Shown here: one piece after another, positions 22,214-33,960 of the stretch
How the letters are laid out: every line of letters begins with the position of its first letter
Position numbering within the stretch: the first letter of the stretch is position 1
NCBI GenBank assembly: GCA_030280995.1
Contig: JASXTE010000002.1
Span: 15,897,183-15,961,182, forward strand
From: Hemileia vastatrix
Taxonomy: Eukaryota > Basidiomycota > Pucciniomycetes > Pucciniales > Zaghouaniaceae
Reading direction: 5' to 3'
Length of the DNA: 64,000 nucleotides
The notes under the pieces: model-generated
Told to the model about the DNA's origin: nothing
Databases searched by the model: none
What the model saw: only the letters and a program-made list of their open reading frames with translations
Position numbers and translations under genes: made by a program

Positions 22214-23764
22214 TCATTGTCTGGATAATGAAGCTTCTGGAGGCTGGTCCGGATTGTGATGACGTTTTTGTTTTTTGTTGGGATTGTGGGAAGCACTGTG
22301 TTCTTTGAAGTGCATCCTGCTGGAGAGATTATAGGGATTGTAATGATCAGGGATTGAATTAGAGGGAAGTTCAGAGGAGGAAGAAGAAGAGGCAGGAATG
22401 GAGTGCTGGAGGGTGTGCTTAATGATCCTAGACATTTTCCAGTGGTCGTCCAACAGGCGCTTTCTCAAGGATTTTTCAAATTCATTCAAGGGTCCATGGA
22501 GGGCAAAGGCTTTTAGCATATTGGAACACATGGTGCTTAGGTGTTTCTTCATGTCTCCATAATCCAGGGTCAAAGAAGTTTCAAGAGTTTGGCCAACTCC
22601 AATAATAGATTTAGGAGGAGGGGTGCCAACTAGACAAGAAGAATTGGATCAGTAATTATTTTTGTTGAAGAAATGGATTAATTAATTTGGTACTTACAGA
22701 TTGGAAGCTCATCAAATCTGTAAGCAGCTGGGATTTGGATCTCTGACAATTTTTTTATGGTCATAGTGGGTGGATCAACTAGGGAAAGAGATGGATTCTC
22801 ATGGTCTTCCTCTGAAGGATCCTGAGAAGATGAACTGGGATGCTGATGTTCCTGGGGCCTAGTTGGAGCAGTGAGATTGTTGTTGTTGTTGTGGTTGTTA
22901 TTTCTGTTGGATTCAGCTGGAGGAGGTGCTGGTGATGGAGTACCAGGGTTGTTAAAGGATGGAGCAGGAGAGGGGGATTTGGAAGCAGACTGCTCTCTTC
23001 TGGATGGAGAATTTGAAGAGATGGAACTGTCAGAAGAGTAGTTGGCTGACAGAGGAGAGGTGTAGTTTCTTTGTCTTAGTTGGGGACAAAGTTGTTGTTG
23101 TGGAGCAGTGTGTGGTGTTCTGGTTTCTTCTTGGGGTTCTCTGGCAGTTCTCTTAGAAATCTGGGAAATTTTGGTGTTTTTGGATTTTGGAAGGGTGGAT
23201 TGCATTGCTCTGGGAGCAGTAGGAGGTAGTTGGGTTGAGTTGTTGTTGTTGTCTGGATGAATTTGGCTATTTTCTGGCCGTTTTTGGAGGTTTTGGCCCT
23301 GATTTTCACTGTTTGGTGAGGCGGGCGGGCCGCCTGGATGTGGTCTAGAAGCCTAGGTGTTGATTTTAAAGCTTTGGGAGCTAATTTAGCAGTGATAAAA
23401 GCAGTTTCTTGAGAAGCTAAGGCTGGTCTTTGGGGAAGAGTGCGGGAAGCTGAGCTTCTGGATCTTCTGGAAGGAGCTGAAGATAGAGAAGAAGAGGATG
23501 GACCAAGTTCTGGAGACCTGGTAGGGGATCTGGAGATGTACTTTTGAGAAGGAGAAGGCGGAGGAATAGGATAGTGAGCATCTCTGTCACATTTCTTTTT
23601 TTGGAATAGCAAGAGTCACAAGCCCTGTTGTAGAATTTGGCTTCTGGATTTGGAAGAGTGAATGTGCAAGGTCTGCACATGTGGATGCACTGTTTGCAGG
23701 AATAGTCCCTTGGAGCAGTGAAGCAAGGAAGAGTAGAGGAGTAAACAGCAGGGGATCCAGACAT
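22214..23764 (-). pseudogene. Antisense accessory gene A of E2: Zn2Cys6-like N-terminus, Pro/Ser-rich middle, one intron
   Basis: Lies on the strand opposite gag-pol, between pol and the 3' LTR. From the ATG at 23,764: C23-x2-C26-x6-C33-x15-C49-x2-C52, then a run of lysine codons; a one-base indel in that A-run (near 23,605) moves the reading to the frame holding the expected sixth cysteine, spaced x6. A long Pro/Ser/Asn-rich stretch follows, with a second frame change near 23,260. A clean intron (22,697-22,630: GTAAGT, TACTGAT branch, CTAG) joins exon 1 in frame to the last exon, whose start is helical (LDYGDMKKHLSTMCSNMLKAF) and whose tail is basic. The pattern resembles fungal Zn2Cys6 regulators, which are nuclear DNA-binding proteins; the function here is inferred. 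The amount of damage is like that of gag-pol, so the gene was probably intact when E2 inserted. Confidence 0.7.
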
Positions 23765-23919
23765 GATCTGTGGTGTGAAAGGTGATGAAAAGGATAAGAG
23801 AAGATTTTGTCAGTGATGAGTAGAAGATGAAGTGAAGGCGGACGCTCTGTGGGTCTAGCTGTGTGTGTATTGCATGAAATTGGCTGGGTCAGATTCATGC
23901 AAGATTCTGGCAGTCCTCT

Positions 23920-24450
23920 ATGACTCAAAACTGGAAATTTTATCAGTCCATCAAGAATTTAAACTGAAATTTGGTTTCTGTTAGTCCTCCAAGACTTTAA
24001 ACTGGCTGGTTTCAAGATTTTAACAAGGCTAGTCCTTCAAGACTTTAAACTGAACACTGTGTTAGTCTGTCAAGACTTTAAACTGAACACTGTGTTAGTC
24101 CCCCAAGACTTTAAACTGAGGGTTGTAAGTCCCCCAAGACTATAAACTGAGGAAAAAGGGTTTTGTTGTTGGAGTTGGTTTGAAAGATTGGTGGAGGGTA
24201 TCCACAGGGTGAGCCTCCGAATTTAGCACAGGCAAGTTTGGGGGTAATTGATGGGCTGGCAGCTCTATTTAAAATTACCCCAGAATGTTAGTTTTTTCTC
24301 TGTGTCTTAATGTGGTTGATCTCTGGTTCTGGGTTTATGATTTAGGTTTTTGAGTCCCCCAAGACTTTAAACTGAGGGATTTTGAGTCCCCCAAGACTAT
24401 AAAATGAGGATGGTCCCCCAAGACTTAAAACTGAGGGTTGTTTGTGGTTA
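23920..24450 (+). repeat. Cluster of AGTCCYCCAAGACTTTAAACTG motifs
   Basis: At least ten near-copies of a roughly 20-base motif ending TTTAAACTG or close variants, at irregular 25-60-base steps, lie between antisense genes A and B. The core also occurs at about 21,110 and 21,375, and variants lie inside the coding spacer at 17,155-17,245. Function unknown; a protein-binding array or remnant minisatellite are both possible. Confidence 0.65.
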
Positions 24451-24499
24451 CATCCTATAGAGGGTGTGGTCAATTTTTCTTTTCTGAATCAAACTCAAG

Positions 24500-25135
24500 T
24501 ACTAGTGGAATTACAGAGGGAATCAAGAGATGAAAAGAAGTGTTCAGAATTAGCCTTGAACTGGTGAATGAGGTGTCTTCTGTTCTCAATGTCCTGTGGA
24601 TCTCTAGCAGGAGTGGATTAGAAGTAGTGAAGCAGAAGTTGTTTCTGTTGAGATGTGTGTTTTTGGAACTTGGCCTTGATAGTGGGAAAGTGCGTTGGTG
24701 TTGGTGGTGCAATGGATCCTACATTGTTATCATAACTATCAGAAGAGGGAGGAACTGAGAAGTTATCAGTTTTAAAGTTGAAGGAAGAAATGAATGTTAT
24801 TTACCATCAGATGGACCAGGGATGGGGGAACTAGTTGCTTTATGGGTTGTGGCACTCTTCTAGGAAAGGTGGAGCCTTTTGATTAATCTGGGTATCAGGA
24901 TGGATGGCCTAGATCTTTTGGTGCTGGCAGAAGAAGGGCCAGGTTGAGGTGGAGGTGAATCTGTTGTGGAAGAAAGTGGACCAGGTCTGTGGCAGGTCTT
25001 CTTTCTGGAGTGGCAGACATCGCAGGACGTTCTGTATGGATGAACAGGTGGTGTCATGGCGCAGATTAAATTATTGTTGATGCAGTATTGGCAGGGGCCC
25101 ATTTCAGAGGCAGATTTGGGAAGGAGGTTAAACAT
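24500..25135 (-). pseudogene. Antisense accessory gene B of E2: canonical Zn2Cys6 pattern, one intron
   Basis: Starts at the ATG at 25,135, about 50 bases from the 3' LTR on the strand opposite pol. Residues C15, C18, C25, C38, C41 and C48 fit C-x2-C-x6-C-x12-C-x2-C-x6-C exactly, with basic residues (HSRKKT) in the last loop as in fungal binuclear zinc clusters. A Pro/Ser-rich linker and a basic patch (STKRSRPS) follow. TAG near 24,860 stops the frame; the same frame continues to a plausible 50-nt intron (24,804-24,755; GTAAAT, ACTGATAAC, CTCAG), then a second exon with another in-frame stop. A regulator of the element or of the host is inferred. It resembles gene A in layout and could be its duplicate. 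Confidence 0.68.
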
Positions 25136-25173
25136 GGTGGTTGGATGAAGAAAGAATGCGGAAATTCTCAATT

Positions 25174-25183
25174 GGAGGGAGGA
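25174..25183 (+). other. Polypurine tract of E2
   Basis: GGAGGGAGGA immediately before the 3' LTR. Confidence 0.75.
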
Positions 25184-26277
25184 TGTGGTCTTCCAACATT
25201 GGAAGGGGCCTTTTTTGTGTGATTTGGCGCTGTTTGTGCATGTCTTAATTGACATCTGTTAAAGAATTTGGTATTTTTCTGGTTTTATTCCGTGGATATT
25301 GTGTCTGCGGGTATGTGGGTACTATCATTGGATAGCCCTGGTTTTTCTCTATATCTTATGTCTTGAAGACATTTTTCATATTCTGAGTTTTAAGGGGTCA
25401 TTTCCTCATTTTTCATTTATAAAAGATTGCTGTTTAATTTTGTTTTTCGTGTTTTACGGGCTAACCTTAAGTCTTAGGGTTAAGTGCTTAGTACCATTGG
25501 ATAGAGTTAATTTTTCTCTATATTTCATGTCTAAATGTTGTTATAGTGATATTCTGTGTTTTAAAGGTTTTAGTAGTTGTAGCTAATTTTTCTAAGTAGA
25601 TTAGTGGTTTTTATTGGTTTTCTGGCTTCAGGGAGGCCGGGCCCCTTCAGGCGGCATCTCCAACGTCAGACGGCCCCCCCGCCTCTGTTTTAGGAGGTTG
25701 GGGAGCGCTCCAGGAGGGTTTTTTATACAATCTGGCAGGTACAGGCGCCAGATTGGTGTGTGCGCATGGGCTCTTAGTTAGTGGTCTGTGTGTACATAGT
25801 GAAAAAGACAGTTTGGGGCAACCTTAATCATCATACAACCATCCGGAGGTGATCTCATTGTTACTCACTCAGTTTTCACTGTTTTCTGGCCACAATTGGC
25901 TGTGTTTGTTGCAAGTGAGTTCTTCATTTAACTTAACTTTAGCAACTGTTTTCTCTGTTATAGTCTTGCAAGCTATAGCAAGTATTATTGCTGTCTCTGG
26001 TGTGGATTTGCAGCCTACATCAAGTATCTTTGCTGTCTCTGGTGTGGACTTTGATCTACATTTCAGTTCTTTGGTCTGGTAGTCTATCTGGGGACTACTT
26101 TCTTGGCTCATCAAGCAGTCAAGTGTGTTTAAAAGGGGTCTTTAGCAAAACAGGAACCAACTTACTTTAGCAAGAAAACCTCACTCTATTTTTCTAAAGG
26201 GACAGGGGATTTTCTCTCTGGTTTTTCTCCAACTCCCTTGGTCAAGGCCTATAGCTAGTACTATAGGATTGTCTACA
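25184..26277 (+). repeat. 3' LTR of E2
   Basis: 1,094 bp, same length as the 5' LTR, with about 35 substitutions between them by eye. Transitions and transversions both occur, so there is no clear RIP-like bias. Confidence 0.92.
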
Positions 26278-27654
26278 ACGTAAATAAATATGGAAAGGAT
26301 TAGTTTTACAAAAATTAAATAGAAATTTAAAAGTAAAAAGAGGAATAAAAGAGTAAAATAAAAGTCAAAGAGTTCAAATATGAAAAAAATACTAGTAAAA
26401 TTCCTGCTATCAAGAGCCAGTAGAGGTGTTAAAGCAAATGGGAGCCATCAGGGCTTAATTTTAATAAGTGACCTTTTATTTAAAGATAAAAAATTATTCA
26501 CCTGATATTGGGCAGAACAGCAGGTGGATGATTCAGCTAAACCAAACTACTTCTAGTGAAATTCGTAAAAATATTTTTTTGTTGCCATACAGAGAATTGG
26601 TCCCATCTGACTGCACATGATCAAAAGTGTCCAGCACAAGTTCAGCCGAGCTTGTGCTGGACACTTCTATGATGGAGAGTGGCTGGGGTAGAAATTTTCT
26701 TCAGTTCATCTGGTATTTCTTACAAACATGTCTACTGGTATTTTATCTTTGTGCCTCACTCATACATATTGTTTGATTAATTTTTTGTCTTAATTATATT
26801 ATTAATTATATAAGTATAGAAAAAAATTGTGTGCCAAATGCATACTGAGGGACGTTACACCTTTTATAATACTATTAAAAAAATTTATAAAAATATAAAA
26901 ATAATTTATTTTCAAAATTATTAATTGATATCCAAAAGCAATATGAGGAATAAAAAATTAAGTTAAAGGGATCAAATATGAAAAACGAACTCCAAGTATT
27001 ATTCCTAATATCAAAGGCCAGTAGAGATGTTGAAGAAAATGAGAGCCATCAGGGATAAATTGTACTAAATTGACTGTTTTTTAAAGATAAAAAATTGTGT
27101 ACCTGTGGTTTGGATGAGCTCTAGGTGGATAATTCAGCTATATCAAACTACATCTAGTGAAGTTTCTTATCAAATAATTTTTTTCATTGCCATAGAGAAA
27201 ATTGATCCCATCTGACTGCACCTGACCAAAAGTATCCAGCACAAGTTTGGCCGAACTTGTGCTGGACACTTTTATGATGGAGAGTAGCTAGGGTGCAGGT
27301 CTTCTTCAGTGCAAATGTTAATTTTTTAAAACATGTCAACTGGTATTTGATCTTTCTGTGTTATTCATATTTTATTATCTGATTAATTTTTTGTCATTAG
27401 AATATTATTAATTTTATTAGTATAGAAAAAACTTGTCCGCCAAATGCATGCCATGTTATATTACACCTTTTATAATATTATTAAAAAATGTTAAAAAAAT
27501 ATGAAAATTATTTTTTTCCAAAATTATAAATTAATATCCAAATGTAACATAAGTGATAAAAAAGTAAAGTAAAAGAGATCAAATATGAAAAAGAAAAATT
27601 CAAGAAAAATTCCTGCCTTCAAGAGCCAGTAGAGGTGTTGAAACAAATGCGTGC
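26278..27654. repeat. 608-bp satellite, third segment
   Basis: Palindromes at 26,623-26,668 and 27,228-27,273, 605 bp apart. Ends where the solo LTR is inserted. Confidence 0.9.
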
Positions 27655-28834
27655 TGTCAGTATAGTCTAGTATATAAGTATGATATAATAGTGTTTATTT
27701 ATGGTCCTACTACTTATTGATAAATGATTTAGTGATTAAAACTCAGGGGAAGACTAATAAAATAGTTATACTCAAATAAAACTCACAATACTTGGATTTA
27801 AATGCATGCTAGTGGTGAAAATAGATGAATAAAATATAGTTATAGCTTATATAAAGATAATATCAATTTATAATGGCTTTTATAATATATTTCTAAATGT
27901 TAATAGTTGTATAGTAGTGTTTGTTGGAGTTGTAGTAATTGAATGATTGATAAATAACTGTCAAAATCCCTTCTTACTTATACCCAAATCCACTGGAGTG
28001 CACAGACCTTCAATCCAGATGATGTCACTGCTATTCCTGGCAATTACAGCACTGTGAGGGCCCATCACCTCCCCATGGCGTCCACTTCAAGCAGTTTCAA
28101 CACCCAGACCTCCAGTAAGGACCCTCCATCACTATTAATAATAACACAGATCCATACCATAAATAGAAAATCCAGATAAAGGCGGATACCATAAAGAAAC
28201 ATGTAAAATAAACAATCAAAAAGAGATTTAATGAAACCAAAAGCATATAAAGGAAACAAATATAATGTCCAAGCCCCCAATAATTTCCCCAAGAATCCAC
28301 ATTAACCCAGAAATATCCTTCCAACCCATAAATCCGTGAATAACCATCCAAGGAAGTAATTTTAGTTGTCCAAACTGGGTGTATGGGCCTGATATAGGTG
28401 TCTATGCTTCTGTAGGCGTTGTGAGTCCACTGATTTTGTCCATATGACCTAAAATAAGCAGAAAAACAAAGGTTATAGGCTATTAAGGGGCTAGAACCCA
28501 CTTATATACCTAAATATACATAATATACTGCATATTTCACTTAATATGAGATTTATGTATACATATAAGCTTATGTATGTCAATAATTACTTCATATCAC
28601 TCAAGATAAGTTTATTATGACTCTATTAACACCTTAATAAATATTATTAGGCCATGGATAAGCTATTTAAACTATTATAAGTTATATAATAGAATAATAA
28701 TTATATATATATATATAATAAAATAATATATATTATTATTTTAACCTTATTTTTAAGATATAAGCTTAATTTACTTAAGGTTATTTTATTATAAGTATAA
28801 TAAATACTCAGTCCTAAGGATATTTAGGCTGACA
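27655..28834 (-). mobile_element. Solo LTR of the E1 family (minus strand)
   Basis: 1,180 bp, the reverse complement of the E1 LTR with several percent divergence; ends TGTCAG and CTGACA are intact. Flanks CGTGC and GGTGC look like a 5-bp duplication with one change. No internal sequence remains, so it arose by LTR-LTR recombination. Subtracting it leaves 608 bp between satellite palindromes. Confidence 0.92.
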
Positions 28835-31800
28835 GGTGCCATCAGGGCTAAATTTGAAAAAATTTAATTTTTTTAAAGATAAAAAATTTTTCACCTGAGG
28901 TTTGGAAAAACTAAAGGTGGATAATTCAGCCATACCAAACTACTTCTAATGTAATTATTTAGCAATTTTTTAAATTTAATTTCCACAGAGAGAATTGACC
29001 CCATCTGACTGCACCTGAACAAAAGTGTCCAGCACAAGTTTGGCCGAACTTGTGCTGGACACTTTTATTATGGAGAGTAGCTAGGGTGGTAGTGTGTCTC
29101 AGTACATCAGTTTTTTGTTTTTCACATTTCTATTGGGTTTTTAACTTTTTTTTATCATTCATATTTATCTTATAATTAATTTTTTGTCACCATATATATT
29201 ATTAATGTTTCTAGTATAGCAAAAACCTGCATGCCAAATGCAAAATTGGTGATGTTACACCTTTAATAATATTATTATATAAAGTTAAAAAAATATGAAT
29301 ATGTTTAGTTTTTAAAAAAATAAATTGATATTTAAAATGAAAAAGAGTAATAGAAAAGTAAAATGAAAATAAATGGTATCAAATATGAAATAAAAAATAC
29401 AAGTAAAATTTTTACTATCAAGAGCCAGAAGTGGTGTTGGGAAAGTTGGGGACCCCTAGGTCAAGAATTGGTCTAAACTTACTTTTATGTATAGCTAACA
29501 AATTTTGACCTGAGGTTTGGACAGACTTCCAGGGGAAAATTTTACAATATTAAACATTCTTTACTTCAATAATTGAGTGAAATATCATTTTTATTGCCAT
29601 AGAGAGAATTTATCTCATATGACTTCATGCAACCAAAAGTGTCCAGCACAAGTTCCGCCGAACTTGTGCTGGACACTTTTATAATTGAGAGTAGGCATAC
29701 AGCAAATCTTCTTAAACTCAAAAGGGATTTCTTATAAACATTTCCACTGGAATTTAATTTTTCTGTGTCATTTAAATTTACCATTTGATTAATTTTTTGT
29801 CATCATTATATTATTAACGTTATTACTATAGTAATAACTTGTGTGAAAAATGCATACCAGGTGGTGTTCCACCTTTAATCATATATTATTAAATAAAAGT
29901 ATAAGAGTATGAAAATTATTTATTTTAAAAATTAAAAATTTATATCCAAAGCAATATGAGCAATAAAAAAGTAAAATAAAATGGATAAAATAAGAAAAAT
30001 AAATCTAAGGAAAATTCCCACTATCAATAACAAGTAGAGGTGTTAGATCAAATGTGCACCGCCAGGGCTAAATTTGGACTATATTTTCTTTTTTGTTAAA
30101 ACAAAGAAAATGTCCTGATGAGTTTTTAAAAATCATCAGGAGGACATTTTGGCAATATCAAACTACTTATTGTGAAATGATTGAGCAAAATGTCATTTTC
30201 ATTTCCATAGAGTAAATTTATCACATCTGACTGCATGCAACCAAAAGAGTCCTGCACAAGTTCAGCCGAGCTTATGCTGGACACTTATATGATGGTGAGT
30301 ATCTAGGGTGCAGGTCTTCTTCAGTTCATCAGGTATTCCTTATAAACAAATCCACTTGTATATGATCTTTCTGTGTCATTCATATTTATCATTTGATTCA
30401 TTGTTTTTCACCATTATACTATTAATGTTATTAGTATTGAAAAAACTTGTAAGCCAAATGCATACTGGGATATGCTACATCTTTTATAATCTTATTAAAT
30501 AAAAGTAAAAAAAATATGAAAAGTATTAGTTTTACAATAAATAAATTGATATTTGAAAGCAAAAACAGGAATAAAAAAGTAAAATAAAAGTGATTAAATA
30601 TGAAATTAAACATTCAAATAAAATTTCTGCCATCAAAGATAATTTGAGTTTTCAGACCAAATTTGCACCACCAGTTCTAGATTCGGAATATATTTTCTTT
30701 TTTTTTAAATTAATAAAAGTGTCCACCTGAGGTTTTCCAAAAAATCAGGAGGATAGTATAGCAGTATAAAGCTACTTCTTGTGCAATGATTGAGCAAAAA
30801 TTCATTTTAACTTCCATTGAGTAAATTTATCCCATCTGACTGCATGCAACCAAAAGTGTCCAGCACAAGCTCAGCTGAAATTATGCTGGACACTTTTATG
30901 ATGGAGAGTAGCTAGGGTGCAAGTCTTCTTCAGTTAATCTTATATTCATTTTAAAAATGTCTATGGGTATTTGATCTTTCTGTGTCATCCATATTTATTA
31001 TTTGATTATTTTTTAGTCACCATTATATTATTAATGTTTTTAGTATATCAAAAACATGTGTAATGAATGTACACTGGGTGATTTTACAACTTTAATAATA
31101 TAATATAATAAATGTAAAAAAATGTGAAAGTTATCAGTTTTACCAAAATAAAATTGATAATTAAAAGCTAAATGATAAATAAAAGGGTAAGATTAAAATT
31201 AAAGAGATCAAACATGAAATAAAGATATTAAGTATAATTTCTGCTATTATGAGCCAGTAGAGGCTTGAGAAAAAATGGGCACCATCAAAGATTAACATGG
31301 ATCAAATTTACTTTTTACCAAAGGAAAAAATTGTCTACCTTAGGTTTGGACAAACTTCCAGGGGACAATTTGTCCATATAAAACTACTTTCAGTGCAATG
31401 ATGGAGTGATAATTCAGTCTCATTTCCATAAAAAGAATTGATTGCGTCTGACGGAATGCAACCAAAAGTGTCCAGCACAATTTTGGCCAAACTTGTGCTG
31501 GACAATTTTATCATGAAGAGTAGCCAGGGTGCAAGTCATTTTAAATCATCTGAAATTTCTTATAAACATTTCCACTGTTATTAAATCTTTGTGCCTCACT
31601 CATATTTATCAATTGATTAATTTTTTGTCACCATTATATTATTAATATTATCAGTATAGCAAAAACTTGTGTGCCAAATGAATACTGGGTGATGTTACAC
31701 CTTTCATAATATTATTAAATAAAGGTAAAAAAATATGAAAATGAATTATTTTACAAAAAATAAACTTCTATCCAAAAGCAATATGAGAGGAATAAAGTAG

Positions 31801-33960
31801 AATAAAAGAAATCAAAAATGAAAATTAAAATCCAAGTTAAATTCCTGCCATAAACAGAAAAAAGAGATGTTGAATCAAATTAGCACAATCAGGGCTAAAC
31901 TTTCACTAAATTTTTTTTTTTGTAAAAATAAAAAAAAAATCCATTTGAGCTTTACCAAAACTTCAGCATGAAAATTTTGCCATATCAAACTACTTCTAGT
32001 GTAATTTTATATCAAAAATTTGTCTTCATTTCCATAGAGAGAATTGCTCCCATCTGACTGCACCTGGCCATAAGTGTCCAGCACAAGTTCGGCCGAACTT
32101 GTGCTGGACACTTCTATGATGGAGAGTAGCTAGGGTAGAATTTTTCTTCAGTTCATCTAGTATTTCTTACAAATATGTCTACTGGTATTTTATATTTGTT
32201 CCTCACTCATTAATATCATTTGATTAATTTTTGGTCGCCATTATATTATTAATTTTATAAGTATAGAAAAAACTCATGTGCCAAATGCATACCAGGTGAT
32301 GTTATTCCATTTATAGTATTATTAAATAAATGTATAAAAATATGAAAATAGTTTATTTTAAAAATTATTAATTGATATCCAAAAGCAATATTAGGAATAA
32401 AAAATTAAGTTAAAGGGATCAAATATGAAAAAATAAATCCAAGTAATATTCCTACTATCAAATGCCAGTAGAGGTGTTGAAGGGAATGAGAGCCATTAGG
32501 GATAAATTGTACTAAATTGAATTTTTTTTAAAGATAAAAAATTGTGCACCTGTGGTTTGGATGAAATCTAGGTAGAAAATTTGGCTATGTAAAACTACTT
32601 CTAGTGAAGTTTTTATCAAATAATTTTTTTCATTGCCATAGCGAGAATTGACCTCATATGACTGCAACTGACCAAAAGTGTCCAGCACAAGTTCGGCCAA
32701 ACTTGTGCTGGACACTTTTTTGATGGTGAGTATCTAATGTGCAGCTCTTCTTCAGTGCAACTGGTATTTTTTTAAAACATATCCACTGGTATTTGATCTT
32801 TCTGTTTTATTAATATTTTATCATTTGATCAATTTTTTGTGACCAGTATATTATTATTTTTATTAGTATAGCAAAAAAACATGTGCCAAATGCTTACAGG
32901 GTGATGTTAAAGCTTTAATAATTTTATTAAATACAGGTAAAAAATTATGAATATAATTTGTTTCACATAAAATTAATTGATATTTAAAAGAAAAAAAAAG
33001 GGATAAAAAGAAATAGGTTGAATAATAGGGATTTTATATGAAATACAAAATTCAAGCTAAATTCCTACTTTCAAGGCTCAGAAGAGGTGTTGGATAAAAT
33101 GGGAATAATCATGAAAAAAATTGTACTTAATTTGATTTTTTGAAAAACTAAATGAAGTTTTCAACTGATTTTTTTCCATTATTTAGTTTGAAACTTTGTC
33201 TATATCAAATTACTTCTAGTACCATGATTGACCAAATTAAATCCTCATTTCCATATGCAGAATTGATCCCATATGGCTGGACCAGGCCAAAGGTGTCAAC
33301 CACAAGTTTGAGAATTCTTCTGGTGGACACTTTTATGATGAAAAGTAGTAGGGTGCAAGTCTTCTTTAGTTAATCTAGTATTCCTCATAAACATTTCCAA
33401 CTTATTTTTGGCCAAAAAGCAGGTGGAAAGTTTGTCCATATAAAATTACTTCTAATGCCATGATTGACTAAAAATTGATTCTCATTGCCATATAGAGAGT
33501 TGATGCCATATGACTGGATCTGGCAAGAGTGTCACCACAATTTTTGATAAACTTAAGTCTGAAAATTTTATGATGGAAAGTAATTGCAAGTCTTCTTCAT
33601 TTCATCAAGTAATCCTCATAAAAATTTCCACCTGTATTTTGGCCAAACTTCAGGTGGACACTTTGGCCATATTAAATTAATTTTAGTTCCATGTTGATAA
33701 AAAACTGATACTTATTGCCATATATAGATATTAAACACATCAGACTGTGCTTTTCCAAAAGTGTCTACCTGAATTATGGCTAAACCTCAGTTGGACACTT
33801 TTATGATGCAGAGTAGCTAGGACAAAAGTATTCTTCAGTTAATTTGGTATTCATAATAAATTTATCCTCCTGAAGTGTAGCCTAACTTCAGGTTGACAAT
33901 TTTGGAAAGCACCAGTTAGTTACTATCCATCAAAAAAGTGTTCACCAAAATTTTGGCTAA
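28835..33960. repeat. 608-bp satellite, main right segment, decaying at its end
   Basis: Palindromes start at 29,021, 29,635, 30,243, 30,852, 31,464, 32,070, 32,674 and about 33,289, at steps of 604-615 bp. From about 33,290 the units are shorter (near 33,525, 33,757 and 33,940) and strongly diverged, and the palindromes are ruined. No gene; scattered short open frames are chance. Confidence 0.88.

Larger units (their letters stand above)
13073..26277 (+). mobile_element. E2: 13.2-kb decayed Ty3/gypsy element with antisense accessory genes
   Basis: Two 1,094-bp LTRs (TGTGGTCTTCC...TCTACA) bound the element; ACGT at 13,069-13,072 and 26,278-26,281 is a 4-bp target duplication. Order: LTR, primer site, gag, protease, reverse transcriptase/RNase H, integrase (all plus strand, with many stops and frameshifts), repeat-rich noncoding DNA, two minus-strand Zn2Cys6-type genes, polypurine tract, LTR. 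I count roughly 35 differences between the LTRs (about 3%), so it is clearly older than E1. Its Gag and primer site resemble E0. Removing it restores 609-bp spacing between satellite palindromes on either side. Confidence 0.92.

Noticed and set aside
13073..26277. E2 as dead-on-arrival copy or RIP target
   Set aside because: LTR divergence is enough to explain the damage, and LTR differences include many transversions without a clear C-to-T bias.
11614..32719. Regularly spaced palindromes considered as a CRISPR-like array
   Set aside because: Spacing is about 608 bp within tandem eukaryotic satellite monomers; no short unique spacers and no cas genes.
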